NCBI GenBank assembly: GCA_963811605.1 | Contig: CAWESA010000003.1 | Location: 310,001-374,000 of the forward strand | Length of the DNA stretch: 64,000 nt | Source: CAVQLX01 sp963811605 | Lineage (GTDB): Bacteria; Desulfobacterota; Binatia; DP-6 | Direction of reading: 5' to 3' | Shown: in pieces, positions 10,755 through 19,915 of the stretch | How positions within the stretch are numbered: the stretch's first letter is position 1 | Layout: each line of letters starts with the position of its first letter | Position numbers and translations under genes: made by a program | The notes under the pieces: model-generated | The model's input: only the letters and a program-made list of their open reading frames with translations | Told to the model about the DNA's origin: nothing | Databases searched by the model: none

Positions 10755-11401
10755 CCCGCCGAGCCGATCGTCGAGGACATCGGGTGGAGGCTCGCCGCTG
10801 CGCTCGGTCGCGCGGCTGCACGCCCGAACCACGCGGTGACGTTCGACAGGGCCGGGTCGATGGGCTGGCCGACGCCGCGGCCGAAGTCGAGGGCGCAGTA
10901 CAGGATGATGTCCGCGACCGTGAAGCGTGGCCCGACGATCCAGGCCTTGCCGGTCAGCAGCGGATCGAGCCACCCCAGGTTGTCGCGCACGGTCGCCTTC
11001 AGGCCATCGGCAGCTTCGGGGAGCACGCGCAGGCGAGGGCGGAAGATATCGAGCCCCTCGGCGAAGCGAAACCCGTTGTAGAGATGCTCGGTGATCTTGA
11101 GCTCGACGCGCCGCTGCCAGCAGCGCGTCTCTGCCCGCTCCTCGGGTGTCGTCCCGATGAGTGGCGGCGCCGGGTGCTTCTCCTCGAGGTATTCGAAGAT
11201 CGCGACCGTCTCGCCGATGACGTGTCCATCGTCCATCTCGAGGGCGGGAATCTGTCCCCCGGGATTGTGCCGGGTGTAGGGCTGCCGGCGATTCTCGCCG
11301 CCCAGCAGATCGAGCTCCACCCTGGGGACCTCGATCCGCTTCTCGTGCAGGAACATGCGCAGGGCGCGCGGGTTCGGGCCGAAGGAGTCGTAGACCTTCA
11401 T
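10751..11401 (-). CDS. Glutathione S-transferase family protein
   Basis: 216 residues with the thioredoxin-like N-terminal domain of GSTs: a start similar to VYDSFGPNPRALRM, the cis-Pro element GGQIPALEMDDG, then GETVAIFEYLEE. An all-helical C-terminal domain follows with FTVADIILYCAL (the N-capping box region). The length is standard. It probably conjugates or isomerises electrophiles using glutathione in the cytosol; the substrate is unknown. A TAGCAC box about 10 nt upstream of the ATG and no clear ribosome binding site suggest a very short leader. Confidence 0.88.
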
Positions 11402-11492
11402 GGCCGGGGTGCTAGCACTCCCCCGCGCGCATCACCAGGCGGTGCGCGCTTGACGCTCGGCGGGCCGCGTAGCAGAGGGTCCCCTCCGCATC

Positions 11493-13148
11493 GTGATCAG
11501 CTCGACCCTTCGTGCCCTGCGGGGCGTCGCCGCCCCCGTGCTCCTCGCGATCCTGCCGGGAATGCTTCCGGCCGGGGCTCGCGCGGCCGTGGTCGCCGTG
11601 GAGTCGGAGCGGTTCGGAAACACGTTCGTCGCCGGCGACGCGCCCACCGTGAACGTCCGCGTCACCGCGGATGCCAATCGACCCGTGCGCGGTCGCCTGC
11701 TGCTGCGGGCGCGGGACGCCTACGGCGCCGCCGCGGGCCGGGCGCGGATCGCGATCGCTTTGCCACCGGGCGGCACGTCGGTGGCGGCCTTCTCGCTGGT
11801 CACGCGCCGGCTCGGGCACTTCTCGATCAAGGCGAGGCTGGTGGGCGACGGTCCCCCGGTCGGCGCGGTGGCGACCGCGGGCATCGTGCCGCCGGTTCCC
11901 GGCACCGGTGCGGGCGAGTCGGGGGTCGGCTACTACGTCATCCCGTTCGCGACCGAGTTGCCGCAGGGGCGGGCGATCGCGGCCCAGATGCGCCAGCTCG
12001 GGATTCGCTGGGTACGCCTCGCGTACAACTGGGTGGATGACGCCCGGCGTGTGCGGCCCGATGTCGGCAGTCCAGCGTGGCTCGACAGCACGCAGCTCGA
12101 ACGCTGGGTCGACGTCTTTCGCGCCGAGGGCATCGAGGTCCTGTGTGTGCTGTTCGGCACGGCGCGGTGGGCGTCGTCGCGTCCCGACGACGAGACCGTG
12201 GACAACGGGCTGATCACGTATCCCGCCTGGGGACTGTCGGCTCCGCGCGACGCGGGCGACTGGGGGCGCATGGTGCGCACACTGGCCGAGCGCCTGCGCG
12301 GCCGGGTCGGCAACTGGGAGCTGTGGAACGAGCCCGACAGCCCCTATTTCTGGCACTCGAGCCCGGCCGAGTTCGCGACCCTCGCGCTGACCACGGCGAC
12401 GGCACTGCGCGCCGTCGATCCGGATGCGCGGCTGGTGCTCAACTTCGTCGACCAGGGCACGCCGGCCTCCACGCTCTTTCATGACCAGGTCCTCGCCGCA
12501 GCCGGACGTGAGATCGACGTCTTCGGCTGGCACTACGGCACCCTCGAGACCATCGAGGCGGCGCGGGCGCTCACAGCTGGCCTGCGGCCCGGCGCGACGC
12601 TGTGGAACACCGAGGCGTATGGCGTGCCGCGCCGGCTGATCTCGCGCTGGCTCCAGCAGCGCGTCGCCGGGGTCGAGCGCCTGTTCCCGTTCGTCTACCA
12701 CCTCCCGGTCGACGACGCGTCGCTGGGGCTGATCCGCTTCGGCCTGTACCCCGTGAACGTGGACTACACGCCCCGTCCCGACGCGATCGCCCTGCGCACG
12801 CTGAGCGATCTGGTGGGCAGCGCCGCGCCGCGAGCAGCCGCCGAGGCCGGCCGGGGATACTTCGCGTACCGGTTCGCAGCGGAGACCGGCGAGGTCACCG
12901 CGCTGGTCGACGGCAACGACCCCGGACTCACCTGGATGCCGGAAGCCGCCGTCGTCCTGCGGCTGGCCATCCCGCCGGGGGTGCGGCGCGTCGAGACCAT
13001 CGACCTCATGGGGAATCGCCGCGTCCAGCGCATCCGGCGCGGTCGGCTGCGCCTTCCCATGCTGGGTGTGGCGGTCTTCCTGCGCGCCGACAACGGCGCG
13101 CCGCTGGCCGGGCTCCGCGTCGTGGCGAGCCGGGCGCGCGGTCGCTGA
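11493..13148 (+). CDS. Secreted clan-A (GH5/GH39-like) glycoside hydrolase
   Basis: 551 residues from GTG 11493 with a Sec signal peptide (about 30 residues ending near GARA). A beta-sandwich region of about 100 residues precedes a TIM-barrel domain. The acid/base Glu is in NWELWNEPDSP and the nucleophile Glu in LWNTEAYG, the spacing expected for clan GH-A (beta-xylosidase, mannanase or related). A C-terminal beta domain follows. The exact family and substrate are unresolved. No ribosome binding site is visible; a TTGACG box begins 43 nt upstream, so a leaderless or very short leader transcript is likely. Confidence 0.78.
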   Translation: MISSTLRALRGVAAPVLLAILPGMLPAGARAAVVAVESERFGNTFVAGDAPTVNVRVTADANRPVRGRLLLRARDAYGAAAGRARIAIALPPGGTSVAAFSLVTRRLGHFSIKARLVGDGPPVGAVATAGIVPPVPGTGAGESGVGYYVIPFATELPQGRAIAAQMRQLGIRWVRLAYNWVDDARRVRPDVGSPAWLDSTQLERWVDVFRAEGIEVLCVLFGTARWASSRPDDETVDNGLITYPAWGLSAPRDAGDWGRMVRTLAERLRGRVGNWELWNEPDSPYFWHSSPAEFATLALTTATALRAVDPDARLVLNFVDQGTPASTLFHDQVLAAAGREIDVFGWHYGTLETIEAARALTAGLRPGATLWNTEAYGVPRRLISRWLQQRVAGVERLFPFVYHLPVDDASLGLIRFGLYPVNVDYTPRPDAIALRTLSDLVGSAAPRAAAEAGRGYFAYRFAAETGEVTALVDGNDPGLTWMPEAAVVLRLAIPPGVRRVETIDLMGNRRVQRIRRGRLRLPMLGVAVFLRADNGAPLAGLRVVASRARGR

Positions 13149-13526
13149 CCGCGCCGTCGTCCAGGCTAGCCAGAAAACCTCCCTGCACTCAGTACGTATC
13201 TACCTCCGTATCGGCGCGGGCGCTGTTTCCAAACGATCCACTGGGCCCAAGCATCGGTATTCCATGAGGAATCGGCCCCTCGTCCGCCGGCGGCGAGGCG
13301 GCTTGACACTCGGCATCCTGTCACAACGTCACGGAAACACAAGCGTTTCATCAGGCATGGCGCGTGCAATGAATCCTCTCACGCAGCGAGGACCGGTGGC
13401 GTCTCCATGGATGTCTCCAGAACTCCCATCGACAGCCCACCCCACCACCGGCCGCTCCCTCCCAGGAACGGTCAGCCACACGCCACCGCCCTCGCTGCCA
13501 TCCGCCGTTCCAACGAGGAGGAAACA
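13149..13526 (+). other. 378-bp intergenic region upstream of the RHH gene
   Basis: No convincing gene was seen. The region is lower in GC than its flanks. It contains a consensus -35 hexamer TTGACA at 13303-13308 without a clear -10 box; if used, it would give a leader of roughly 190 nt for the RHH gene. An open frame runs through it but has atypical composition (runs of Pro, Ser and Arg). Confidence 0.4.
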
Positions 13527-13718
13527 ATGACCGATCAGAACGAAGCCTGGGTTCAGCTGGCGACACGGATTCCGCGCCGCCTGCACCGGGAGATGAAGCT
13601 GTTTTGCGTTGCGCAGGAAGTGTCGCTGATGGCCTTCGTGGTCGACGCGCTGCGCGAGAAGCTGTCGACGCGCGCCAGCGACGCGCAGGGCAGCCGTCGC
13701 ACTCGTCGCGCGTCCTGA
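13527..13718 (+). CDS. Small ribbon-helix-helix-like protein
   Basis: 63 residues from ATG 13527 with a strong ribosome binding site (GAGGAGG about 6 nt upstream). The core RIPRRLHREMKLFCVAQE followed by SLMAFVVDALREKL matches the beta-strand/helix/helix pattern of short CopG/Arc-like DNA-binding proteins (R-[IV]-P..LH..L/MK....SL..FV...L). The C-terminus is a basic tail. No toxin gene is adjacent, so an antitoxin role is not supported. It precedes a sigma factor gene, separated by a GC-rich hairpin, and may be an independent regulator. Confidence 0.7.
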   Translation: MTDQNEAWVQLATRIPRRLHREMKLFCVAQEVSLMAFVVDALREKLSTRASDAQGSRRTRRAS

Positions 13719-13733
13719 CGCGCCGGAAAGCGA

Positions 13734-13766
13734 TCGGGCGGCGGGCCTGACCGGTCCGCCGCCCGA
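13734..13766 (+). terminator. GC-rich hairpin after the RHH gene
   Basis: 11-bp perfect arms (TCGGGCGGCGG / CCGCCGCCCGA), extended by three more pairs including one wobble, around a 5-nt loop. No T-run follows, so termination efficiency is uncertain. It separates the RHH gene from the sigma factor gene. Confidence 0.5.
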
Positions 13767-13830
13767 GCGACCCCCGCCGACGGAGCCGGCGCGGGTGCGC
13801 GAGGATGAGCTCCGAAAAGGGAGGCTTCAG

Positions 13831-15270
13831 GTGTACGCAGGGTTCGACGTTCTGGGTCCACGACGCGCCGCCATGCCGCACCGCGTGCAAGGCGGGGAGC
13901 CGGTCGCCCCGGCCACCGACGGCCGGGCTGCCCGCGCCGCAAGCAGCGGCCCGGCTCCCGATGCGGAGCGGGCGTACCTGAGGCAGATCGCCCGGACGAC
14001 CCTGCTGAGCCGCGAGACCGAGATCGAGCTCGGCGAGGCGATTGCGACCGGCGAGCGCGAGATCGTTGCCGCGGCGCTGGCGTCCGGACCCGGTATCCGG
14101 CTGGTGGCCGGCATTCCCGAGCGGCTTTCGAGCGGCGCGGTACGGATCCGCGACCTGGTGCGCATCGACGGTGACGATGCCGCCGGGGAAGAGACTGCGC
14201 GCCGCCGTCTCCTGGCCGGGATCGCGCGCGTCGCGACGCTGGTCGAGGCGCGTCCGCCCCGCGCCCGTCGCACGGCGGACGAGAGCGTGTGCGCGGCCCT
14301 GGTCGAGCTCCGGCTGGGGACGGTGGCCGTCGACGACGTCGTGCGGAGTCTGCGGCAGATCGCCGATCGCCAGCGCGACGTGCAGGCGCGACTGGCCGCG
14401 ACGAAGCGCACGGATCGAGCGGCGCAGCGCGCCGCCCGGCGCGAGCTGACGGCCCTGGAGCGGGAAGGCGGGATGTCGGCCGGCGCCCTCGAGCGCGTCC
14501 TGATCGCCGTCGGCAGGGCGCAGCAGCGCGTGCAATCCGCCAAGCGGGTCCTGATCGAGTCGAATCTCCGTCTGGTGGCGGCGATCGCACGCCGCTATCG
14601 CAACCGCGGTCTCGACTTCAGCGACCTGGTCCAGGAGGGCAACCTCGGGCTGATGCGGGCGGTGGATCGCTTCGATCACCGCCGCGGCTACCGCTTCTCG
14701 ACCTGCGCGAAGTGGTGGATCCGCAAGGCCATCACGTATGCCATCGCCGATCGCGCTCGGACCATCCGCGTCCCCGTGGACGTCGTGGCCGCGATCGACA
14801 AGGTGAAGCTCACGGCGCGCCGCCTGGCGCACGACCTCGGCCGCGAGCCGGAGGCGGCCGACCTCGCGACCCGCCTCCACCTGCCGGTCGAGCGCGTCGA
14901 GCACCTGATGCGCATGGGCGCCGGCATCGCGCGCGACCCGGTCTCGCTCGAGGTGCCCGCCGGAGACGAGGACGAGCGCACCCTCGGCGACACGCTGGAG
15001 GACGAGAGCACGCCGAGCCCGCTGGACGCGGTCTGCGCCGAGCACATGTCGCGCGCGGCGCGGCGCGCACTGGCGCAGCTCGATCCCCGGGAGACGCTGG
15101 TCCTGCGGCTCCGCTTCGGCATCGATGCGCGCTCGGACCACACGCTGGAGGAGATCGGCGGCCACCTGGCGGTGACGCGCGAGCGCGTGCGTCAGATCGA
15201 GGCCAAGGCGCTCGCGAAGCTGCGCGAGTCGGCCGCGGCCACCGTCCTGCGCGCCTGCTACGACGCCTGA
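13831..15270 (+). CDS. RNA polymerase sigma-70 family factor (RpoD-like, probably group 2)
   Basis: 479 residues from GTG 13831, chosen because AAGGGAGG lies 6 nt upstream; the frame continues upstream without a ribosome binding site. Region 1.2 (YLRQIARTTLLSRETE) is followed by a long non-conserved segment and regions 2.1-2.4 (DLVQEGNLGLMRAVDRFD, then FSTCAKWWIRKAITYAI). Region 3 and region 4.2 (TLEEIGG, VTRERVRQIEAKALAKLR) close the protein. The -35 helix matches RpoD closely. The -10 helix differs from the usual FSTYATWWIRQAITRAI at positions that contact promoter DNA, so this is more likely an alternative group 2 factor than the housekeeping sigma. Confidence 0.88.
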   Translation: MYAGFDVLGPRRAAMPHRVQGGEPVAPATDGRAARAASSGPAPDAERAYLRQIARTTLLSRETEIELGEAIATGEREIVAAALASGPGIRLVAGIPERLSSGAVRIRDLVRIDGDDAAGEETARRRLLAGIARVATLVEARPPRARRTADESVCAALVELRLGTVAVDDVVRSLRQIADRQRDVQARLAATKRTDRAAQRAARRELTALEREGGMSAGALERVLIAVGRAQQRVQSAKRVLIESNLRLVAAIARRYRNRGLDFSDLVQEGNLGLMRAVDRFDHRRGYRFSTCAKWWIRKAITYAIADRARTIRVPVDVVAAIDKVKLTARRLAHDLGREPEAADLATRLHLPVERVEHLMRMGAGIARDPVSLEVPAGDEDERTLGDTLEDESTPSPLDAVCAEHMSRAARRALAQLDPRETLVLRLRFGIDARSDHTLEEIGGHLAVTRERVRQIEAKALAKLRESAAATVLRACYDA

Positions 15271-15280
15271 AGGCGTCCGG

Positions 15281-16714
15281 TCACAGCAGCGGCCGTCCCA
15301 TCGTGTCGCTGAAGGTCCAGTCGATGTCGTACGTCAGCTGCGCGGCGAACAGGTCGGCGTTGGAGTCGAAGTTGCCGACCAGCCGCGCGTGCGTGATCGG
15401 GTCGGGATTCCGCGTCGACGCTTGTCCCGAGAAGATGTGGGCATACGACAGGTCGATCCGGATCCGTGACGTGGGTCGGACGCCGAGTCCGACGGTCAGC
15501 CAGTAGCGGTCCGAGTCCGGGATGCGTGGCGTGAGCCGCACGCGGTTGGGAACCGGGCTCTCGTCGTAGGCGAACCCGCCACGGAAGCTCCACACCTCGT
15601 TCAGCAGGTAGGCCAGCCCCATCGAGTAGCGCAGGCTGTTGTGCCAGTTCTCCGGCTCGACCACCTGCGGCTGCTTGGGATTCGCGAAGTTGAAGACCAG
15701 CGCGTTGAACAGGCTCCAGTGGGTCCAGGTGACGTCGGCCAGGAAGTGCAGGTTGTCGGTCACCTCCTGGAAGAGGCTGATCGACGCCCGATCCGGCAGG
15801 GTGGTCGTCCCACTCAAGCCCGTGTTCCTGAGCGCCCCGGACTGGGTGGCCAGGATCTGCGCCTTCTGCGGGATGCTGAAGCGGGCGTCGCCGGTGAGCG
15901 TGTGCTCGATGCGAGACCGGTAGGTGAGCCCGATGCGCGTGCCCTTCCAGGGCATGAACAGCGTGCCGACGTTGTAGCCGGCGCTCCAGTCGTCGCCCTT
16001 GAGCTTCACGTAGCCATCGACCTTTCCCGGCTCGAGGCCGAGAAAGGCCGTGCACACCGCGGGGGGGATGGGAGGGTTCTGCTGCGCGCCGAGTATCTGG
16101 CAGATCGATCCCATGTCGAGGTTGTTGTTGAGCCTCGCGTTGGCCCACTCGGCATTCGCGCCCGCGCCGATCGACAGCCAGTCGGTCACCCGGACGGCAA
16201 ACGACGGGTTGATGTTGATCGTCTGCAGGCGCGACAGGCGGGCATGGTAGCGGCCGACCCATCCCCGCGGCCAGTCGGTCTCGAGTCCGAACGGCGCGCT
16301 GACCCCGATCCCCGCGCTCACCCGCTCGTTGAACTGGTGTGTGAGGAAGAACGTGGGCAGCAGCGCGATCCCGCCCCCGTTGCCGCCGGAGTTGCCCTGG
16401 ATCTGGGCGCCGCCCACCTCCTCGCTCAGGTGGCTGCCGCGATTCTCGAAGTTGGATCGCGTGTAGACGACGAAGCCGGAGGCCGCGAACTGCGTGCCGG
16501 GCACCAGCACCATGCCGGCGGGGTTGTAGTACACCGTGGTCGGGTCCATCGCGACGGCGCCTTCGCCCGCGTACGCGCTGCCCATCCCCCGTCCGCTCTG
16601 CTCGAAGAGCAGGAAGCCCGCCGCGTGCGCGGCCGACGGCCGCACGATGGTGGGAATCGCCGCAACCCCCAGTAGGGCCAGGGTACGCGCCAGCACGGTG
16701 ACGATCCGGGCCAT
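15281..16714 (-). CDS. FadL/OmpP1-family outer membrane transport protein
   Basis: 477 residues from ATG 16714, with AGGAGG about 7 nt upstream; an ATG two codons earlier abuts that site too closely. A signal peptide ends at SAAHA, followed by the diagnostic mature start AGFLLFEQSG, then GMGSAYAGEGAVA, DPTTVYYNPAGM. The rest is beta-strand rich and ends without a plug-like extension. FadL proteins form 14-stranded barrels that take up long-chain fatty acids or other hydrophobic compounds across the outer membrane. The gene converges on the sigma factor gene (10 bp between stops). No transport-partner genes are adjacent. Confidence 0.9.
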   Translation of the reverse strand: MARIVTVLARTLALLGVAAIPTIVRPSAAHAAGFLLFEQSGRGMGSAYAGEGAVAMDPTTVYYNPAGMVLVPGTQFAASGFVVYTRSNFENRGSHLSEEVGGAQIQGNSGGNGGGIALLPTFFLTHQFNERVSAGIGVSAPFGLETDWPRGWVGRYHARLSRLQTININPSFAVRVTDWLSIGAGANAEWANARLNNNLDMGSICQILGAQQNPPIPPAVCTAFLGLEPGKVDGYVKLKGDDWSAGYNVGTLFMPWKGTRIGLTYRSRIEHTLTGDARFSIPQKAQILATQSGALRNTGLSGTTTLPDRASISLFQEVTDNLHFLADVTWTHWSLFNALVFNFANPKQPQVVEPENWHNSLRYSMGLAYLLNEVWSFRGGFAYDESPVPNRVRLTPRIPDSDRYWLTVGLGVRPTSRIRIDLSYAHIFSGQASTRNPDPITHARLVGNFDSNADLFAAQLTYDIDWTFSDTMGRPLL

Positions 16715-16831
16715 CGACATCCCTCCTCTTCCCCGCGGCGCGCGCCCCGCAGCCCACCCTCTGGCGAAACGCTCCGGCGCCCCACGGCACCGACACTCCG
16801 ATCGAGCGAGGCACGCATAGAGGACGCGCGG

Positions 16832-16873
16832 GAAAAAGAAAAGCGGGGGCGGTCCACCATGGACCGCCCCCGC
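16832..16873 (-). terminator. Intrinsic terminator of the HtrA gene
   Basis: A 14-bp perfect GC-rich stem (GCGGGGGCGGTCCA / TGGACCGCCCCCGC) with a 3-nt loop at 16843-16873. On the minus strand it is followed by a T-rich tract (CTTTTCTTTTTCC). It lies 52 nt past the HtrA stop codon. This is the clearest Rho-independent terminator in the window. Confidence 0.88.
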
Positions 16874-16925
16874 CTCGCCCCCGGATCGAAGGGATGGATG
16901 GACCGGGGGGTACGTGAGGATCTGA

Positions 16926-18425
16926 TCAGCGCGCCGCGAGCGCCGCGAAGCGGTCTCCGCCCTCGGCCGGACGGACCAGGAGCAGGAGCGGCTTGCCGTC
17001 GGGCACCTTGGCAACCTCGGCGCGCAGCGCCGCAACCGAGCCGACCGGCTTCCGATTCGCCTCCAGCACGATGTCGCCGCCCTTCAGATCCGCCTCGGCG
17101 GCGGGGCTGTCCGGGGCCACCTCGGTCACGAGCACGCCCGATCCGGCGTCGAGCTCGCGCTCGCGCCGCTCATCGGGCTTCAGATCGCGCAGCGCGAGAC
17201 CCCATCGACCGCGGTTGGACGTGGCGTCGTTCGAGGCGACCTCGTCGTCCGCCATCTTCTCCACCTTCACCTCGATCTCACGCGCCTTGCCGTCGCGCTG
17301 CAGCTCCACCGTGACGGACTTCCCGATGCTGCTCCCCGCGACCAGCGTCGACAGCGCACCGGGATCGTCGACCGGCTTGCCGTCCCACCGCGTGATCACG
17401 TCGCCGGCCTTGACGCCCGCCTTGTCCGCCGGGCTGTCGGCCGTGACGCCCGCGACGAGCGCGCCGTGCGTCCCGTCGGTGCCGACCGACTCGGCGAGCT
17501 CGGGCGTGAGCTTCTGGATCGACACCCCCAGCCAGCCCCGCGTCACGTGGCCATGCTCCTCCAGCTGCGGGACGAGCTGCTTGGCGAGGTTGATGGGGAT
17601 GGCGAAGCCGATGCCGATGTTGCCGCCGCCCTGACTGAAGATGGCCGTGTTGATGCCGACCACGTTGCCGTGCTCGTCGAACAGCGGACCGCCGGAGTTG
17701 CCCGGATTGATCGAGGCGTCGGTCTGGATGAAGTGATCGTACGGTCCCTGGCCGATGGCGCGATCCTTCGCGCTCACGATGCCCGCGGTCACGGTGTTGT
17801 TGAGGCCGAAGGGGTTGCCGATGGCGACCACCCAGTCACCCACGGCCAGCGCGTCGGAGTCGCCCAGCGCCACCGTCGGGAGGGGCTGCTTGCTCTCGAC
17901 CTTCAGCACGGCGAGGTCGGTCTTCGGGTCGCGGCCGAGCACCTTGGCCGGAAGCTCGCGGCCGTCGCTCATGGCGACCGTGATCTCCTTGGCGCGCTCC
18001 ACCACGTGGTTGTTCGTCAGCACGATGCCGTCGGCCCGGATGACGAAGCCCGAGCCGGTGGCGTGCTGGGTCTGGCCGCCGCCGCGCGGCCCGCGCGGCA
18101 TGCGGAAGCCGTGGAACGGTCCCTGCGGGCCGAACGGGCCGTCGTCGCCGAACATCCCGGGCGGCATGCCCTGGACGTCGGCGGCGTCGACCACGGCGAC
18201 CGTCCGGACGTGCACGACCGCCGGCGCGGCGGCGGCGACGATGGGTGAGAACGAGGGCAGCCCGCGCCCGGCGGGCGCGGCGGCGGCGCTCTCGGACGCG
18301 GTGGCCGGCTCCGCCGCGGCGTGCGCCGGGTCGGGGTGCGACAGGCGGCCGGCGGCGAATCCGCCCGCGGCCAGCGCTCCCGCGAAGACGCTGACGAGGG
18401 CGCGTCGGGTTCTGGTCGAGTCCAT
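16926..18425 (-). CDS. HtrA/DegP-type periplasmic serine protease
   Basis: 499 residues from ATG 18425 (AAGGAGG 9 nt upstream). An N-terminal signal/anchor segment precedes a trypsin-like domain with the triad His140 (LTNNHVV), Asp170 (DPKTDLAVL) and Ser244 (NPGNSGGPL), and two C-terminal PDZ domains. It should degrade or refold damaged periplasmic proteins. It lies 83 nt downstream of an OmpR-type two-component pair on the same strand, with its own ribosome binding site and a terminator after it. Envelope-stress control by that pair is plausible, as for CpxAR-DegP, but no binding site was identified. Confidence 0.93.
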   Translation of the reverse strand: MDSTRTRRALVSVFAGALAAGGFAAGRLSHPDPAHAAAEPATASESAAAAPAGRGLPSFSPIVAAAAPAVVHVRTVAVVDAADVQGMPPGMFGDDGPFGPQGPFHGFRMPRGPRGGGQTQHATGSGFVIRADGIVLTNNHVVERAKEITVAMSDGRELPAKVLGRDPKTDLAVLKVESKQPLPTVALGDSDALAVGDWVVAIGNPFGLNNTVTAGIVSAKDRAIGQGPYDHFIQTDASINPGNSGGPLFDEHGNVVGINTAIFSQGGGNIGIGFAIPINLAKQLVPQLEEHGHVTRGWLGVSIQKLTPELAESVGTDGTHGALVAGVTADSPADKAGVKAGDVITRWDGKPVDDPGALSTLVAGSSIGKSVTVELQRDGKAREIEVKVEKMADDEVASNDATSNRGRWGLALRDLKPDERRERELDAGSGVLVTEVAPDSPAAEADLKGGDIVLEANRKPVGSVAALRAEVAKVPDGKPLLLLVRPAEGGDRFAALAAR

Positions 18426-18508
18426 GTCGGGGATCCTCCTTCGGGTCATTGGACGGAGGACATGGGGTCTCGATGTGAGAGCCCGATGAGACGCGCATTA
18501 GAATCCGC

Positions 18509-19915
18509 TCATGCGGGCGCGCGCGGAAGGACCACGCGGAAGCACGATCCCTCGCCGGGACCGCCGAGGACGCCGATCGAGCCGCCGTGGAGGACGACGA
18601 TGGCCCGGGTGAGCGGCAGGCCCAGCCCGGCGCCGGCCCCCTCGCGCGCCGGGTCGCCGCGATAGAAGCGCTCGAAGATGCGCTCGCGATCGGCGAGCGG
18701 GATGCCCGGACCGTCGTCGTGCACCTCGAGGATCGCTCCGTCGTCATCGGCGCGCGTGGCGATCGCCACCCGCGCGCCGCTCCGCGTGTGCTTGATGGCG
18801 TTCTCGGCCAGGTTGAAGACGGCGCGAAACAGCAGGGGGGCGCTGCCCCGCGTCGGCGCCGGAGCCGACGCGATGCTGAGCACGACGCCCTCCCGCGCCG
18901 CCAGGACCTCGAGCGCCGGCGCGGCATCGGAGACGACGGCCGCGAGATCCACCGGATCCGCCGGCGGCGGCACGGCGCCGGCGTCGGCGCGGGCGAGAAA
19001 GAGGAGGTCCTCGACCAGGCTGGAAAGGCGCCCCACCTCTTCCAGGCAGCTCTCGAGCGCCGGACGGTACGTCGCCCCGGGCGCCGCCGCGGCCAGCGCG
19101 ATCTCGAGCTCGCCGCGCAGGATGGTGAGCGGCGTGCGCAGCTCGTGCGCAGCGTCGGCGCTGAACTGCCGCGCCGCGGCAAACGACCGCTCCAGCCGCT
19201 CCAGCATGTCGTTCAGCACGGCCGCCAGCCTGCCCAGCTCGTCGTCGGGCGCCTCGGTGACGAGCCGGCGCGACAGGTCCTCGGCGCCGATGCGACGCGC
19301 CGTCTCCACCATCGCGTCCACCGGCGTCAGGGCCCGGCCGGCCAGGAACCAGCCGCCCCCCGCCGCGCCGGCGAGCGCGAGCGGGAACAACGTCGCCAGC
19401 ACGAGCAGGAAGCGGGCGCGCGCCGCCTCGATGACCTCGAGCGACATCGCCACTTGCACCAGCTGCACCAGGCGTCCGTTCTCGATCACGGGGGCGGTGA
19501 GGACGCGCAGGGGGGCCCGTGTGCCCGGCAGGCGCACGGTCTGGAAGGTCGGTGCGCCGCGCTGCGCGTTGCGCAGCGTCTCCGCGTCGAGCGGCAGGGG
19601 GAGCCGCTTGGACGGCGACAGCCGCGGGTCGGGACGACCCAGCGGGTCGAGGAGCTGGAAGAAGCGCTCGGCCACGCCCGGCCCCAGCACGGCGGCGAGG
19701 GCGTCGGCGAGTCCGCCGGCATGCGCGGGCGCGCGGCTCGACTCCGCGACGGTCTCGGCAAGGGAGTCGAGGGAGGCGTCCGCGGTGTGCCGGAGGCCGC
19801 GATCGAGCAGGACGAGCGCCACGCCGCCCAGCACCAGCAGCAGCGCCCCGAGGGCCGCCGTGTACCAGAGCGTCAGCCGGGCCCGCAGGCTGCGCGGCCA
19901 CCAGCGCACCGTCAC
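18509..19915 (-). CDS. Sensor histidine kinase (OmpR-pair type)
   Basis: 468 residues from a GTG overlapping the response regulator stop (GTGA). Two transmembrane helices (about 14-36 and 167-192) bracket a periplasmic sensor of about 130 residues. A HAMP domain, HisKA with phosphoacceptor His257 (SADAAHELRTPL), and the HATPase boxes AENAIKH, DDGPGIP and GAGLGLPL follow. It autophosphorylates on sensing an envelope signal and passes phosphate to the adjacent regulator. The open frame continues past the GTG but only mirrors the regulator gene. Confidence 0.92.
   Translation of the reverse strand: MTVRWWPRSLRARLTLWYTAALGALLLVLGGVALVLLDRGLRHTADASLDSLAETVAESSRAPAHAGGLADALAAVLGPGVAERFFQLLDPLGRPDPRLSPSKRLPLPLDAETLRNAQRGAPTFQTVRLPGTRAPLRVLTAPVIENGRLVQLVQVAMSLEVIEAARARFLLVLATLFPLALAGAAGGGWFLAGRALTPVDAMVETARRIGAEDLSRRLVTEAPDDELGRLAAVLNDMLERLERSFAAARQFSADAAHELRTPLTILRGELEIALAAAAPGATYRPALESCLEEVGRLSSLVEDLLFLARADAGAVPPPADPVDLAAVVSDAAPALEVLAAREGVVLSIASAPAPTRGSAPLLFRAVFNLAENAIKHTRSGARVAIATRADDDGAILEVHDDGPGIPLADRERIFERFYRGDPAREGAGAGLGLPLTRAIVVLHGGSIGVLGGPGEGSCFRVVLPRAPA

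Noticed and set aside
13527..13718. Toxin-antitoxin module for the RHH protein
   Set aside because: No adjacent small toxin-like gene; the neighbours are a sigma factor and a glycoside hydrolase.
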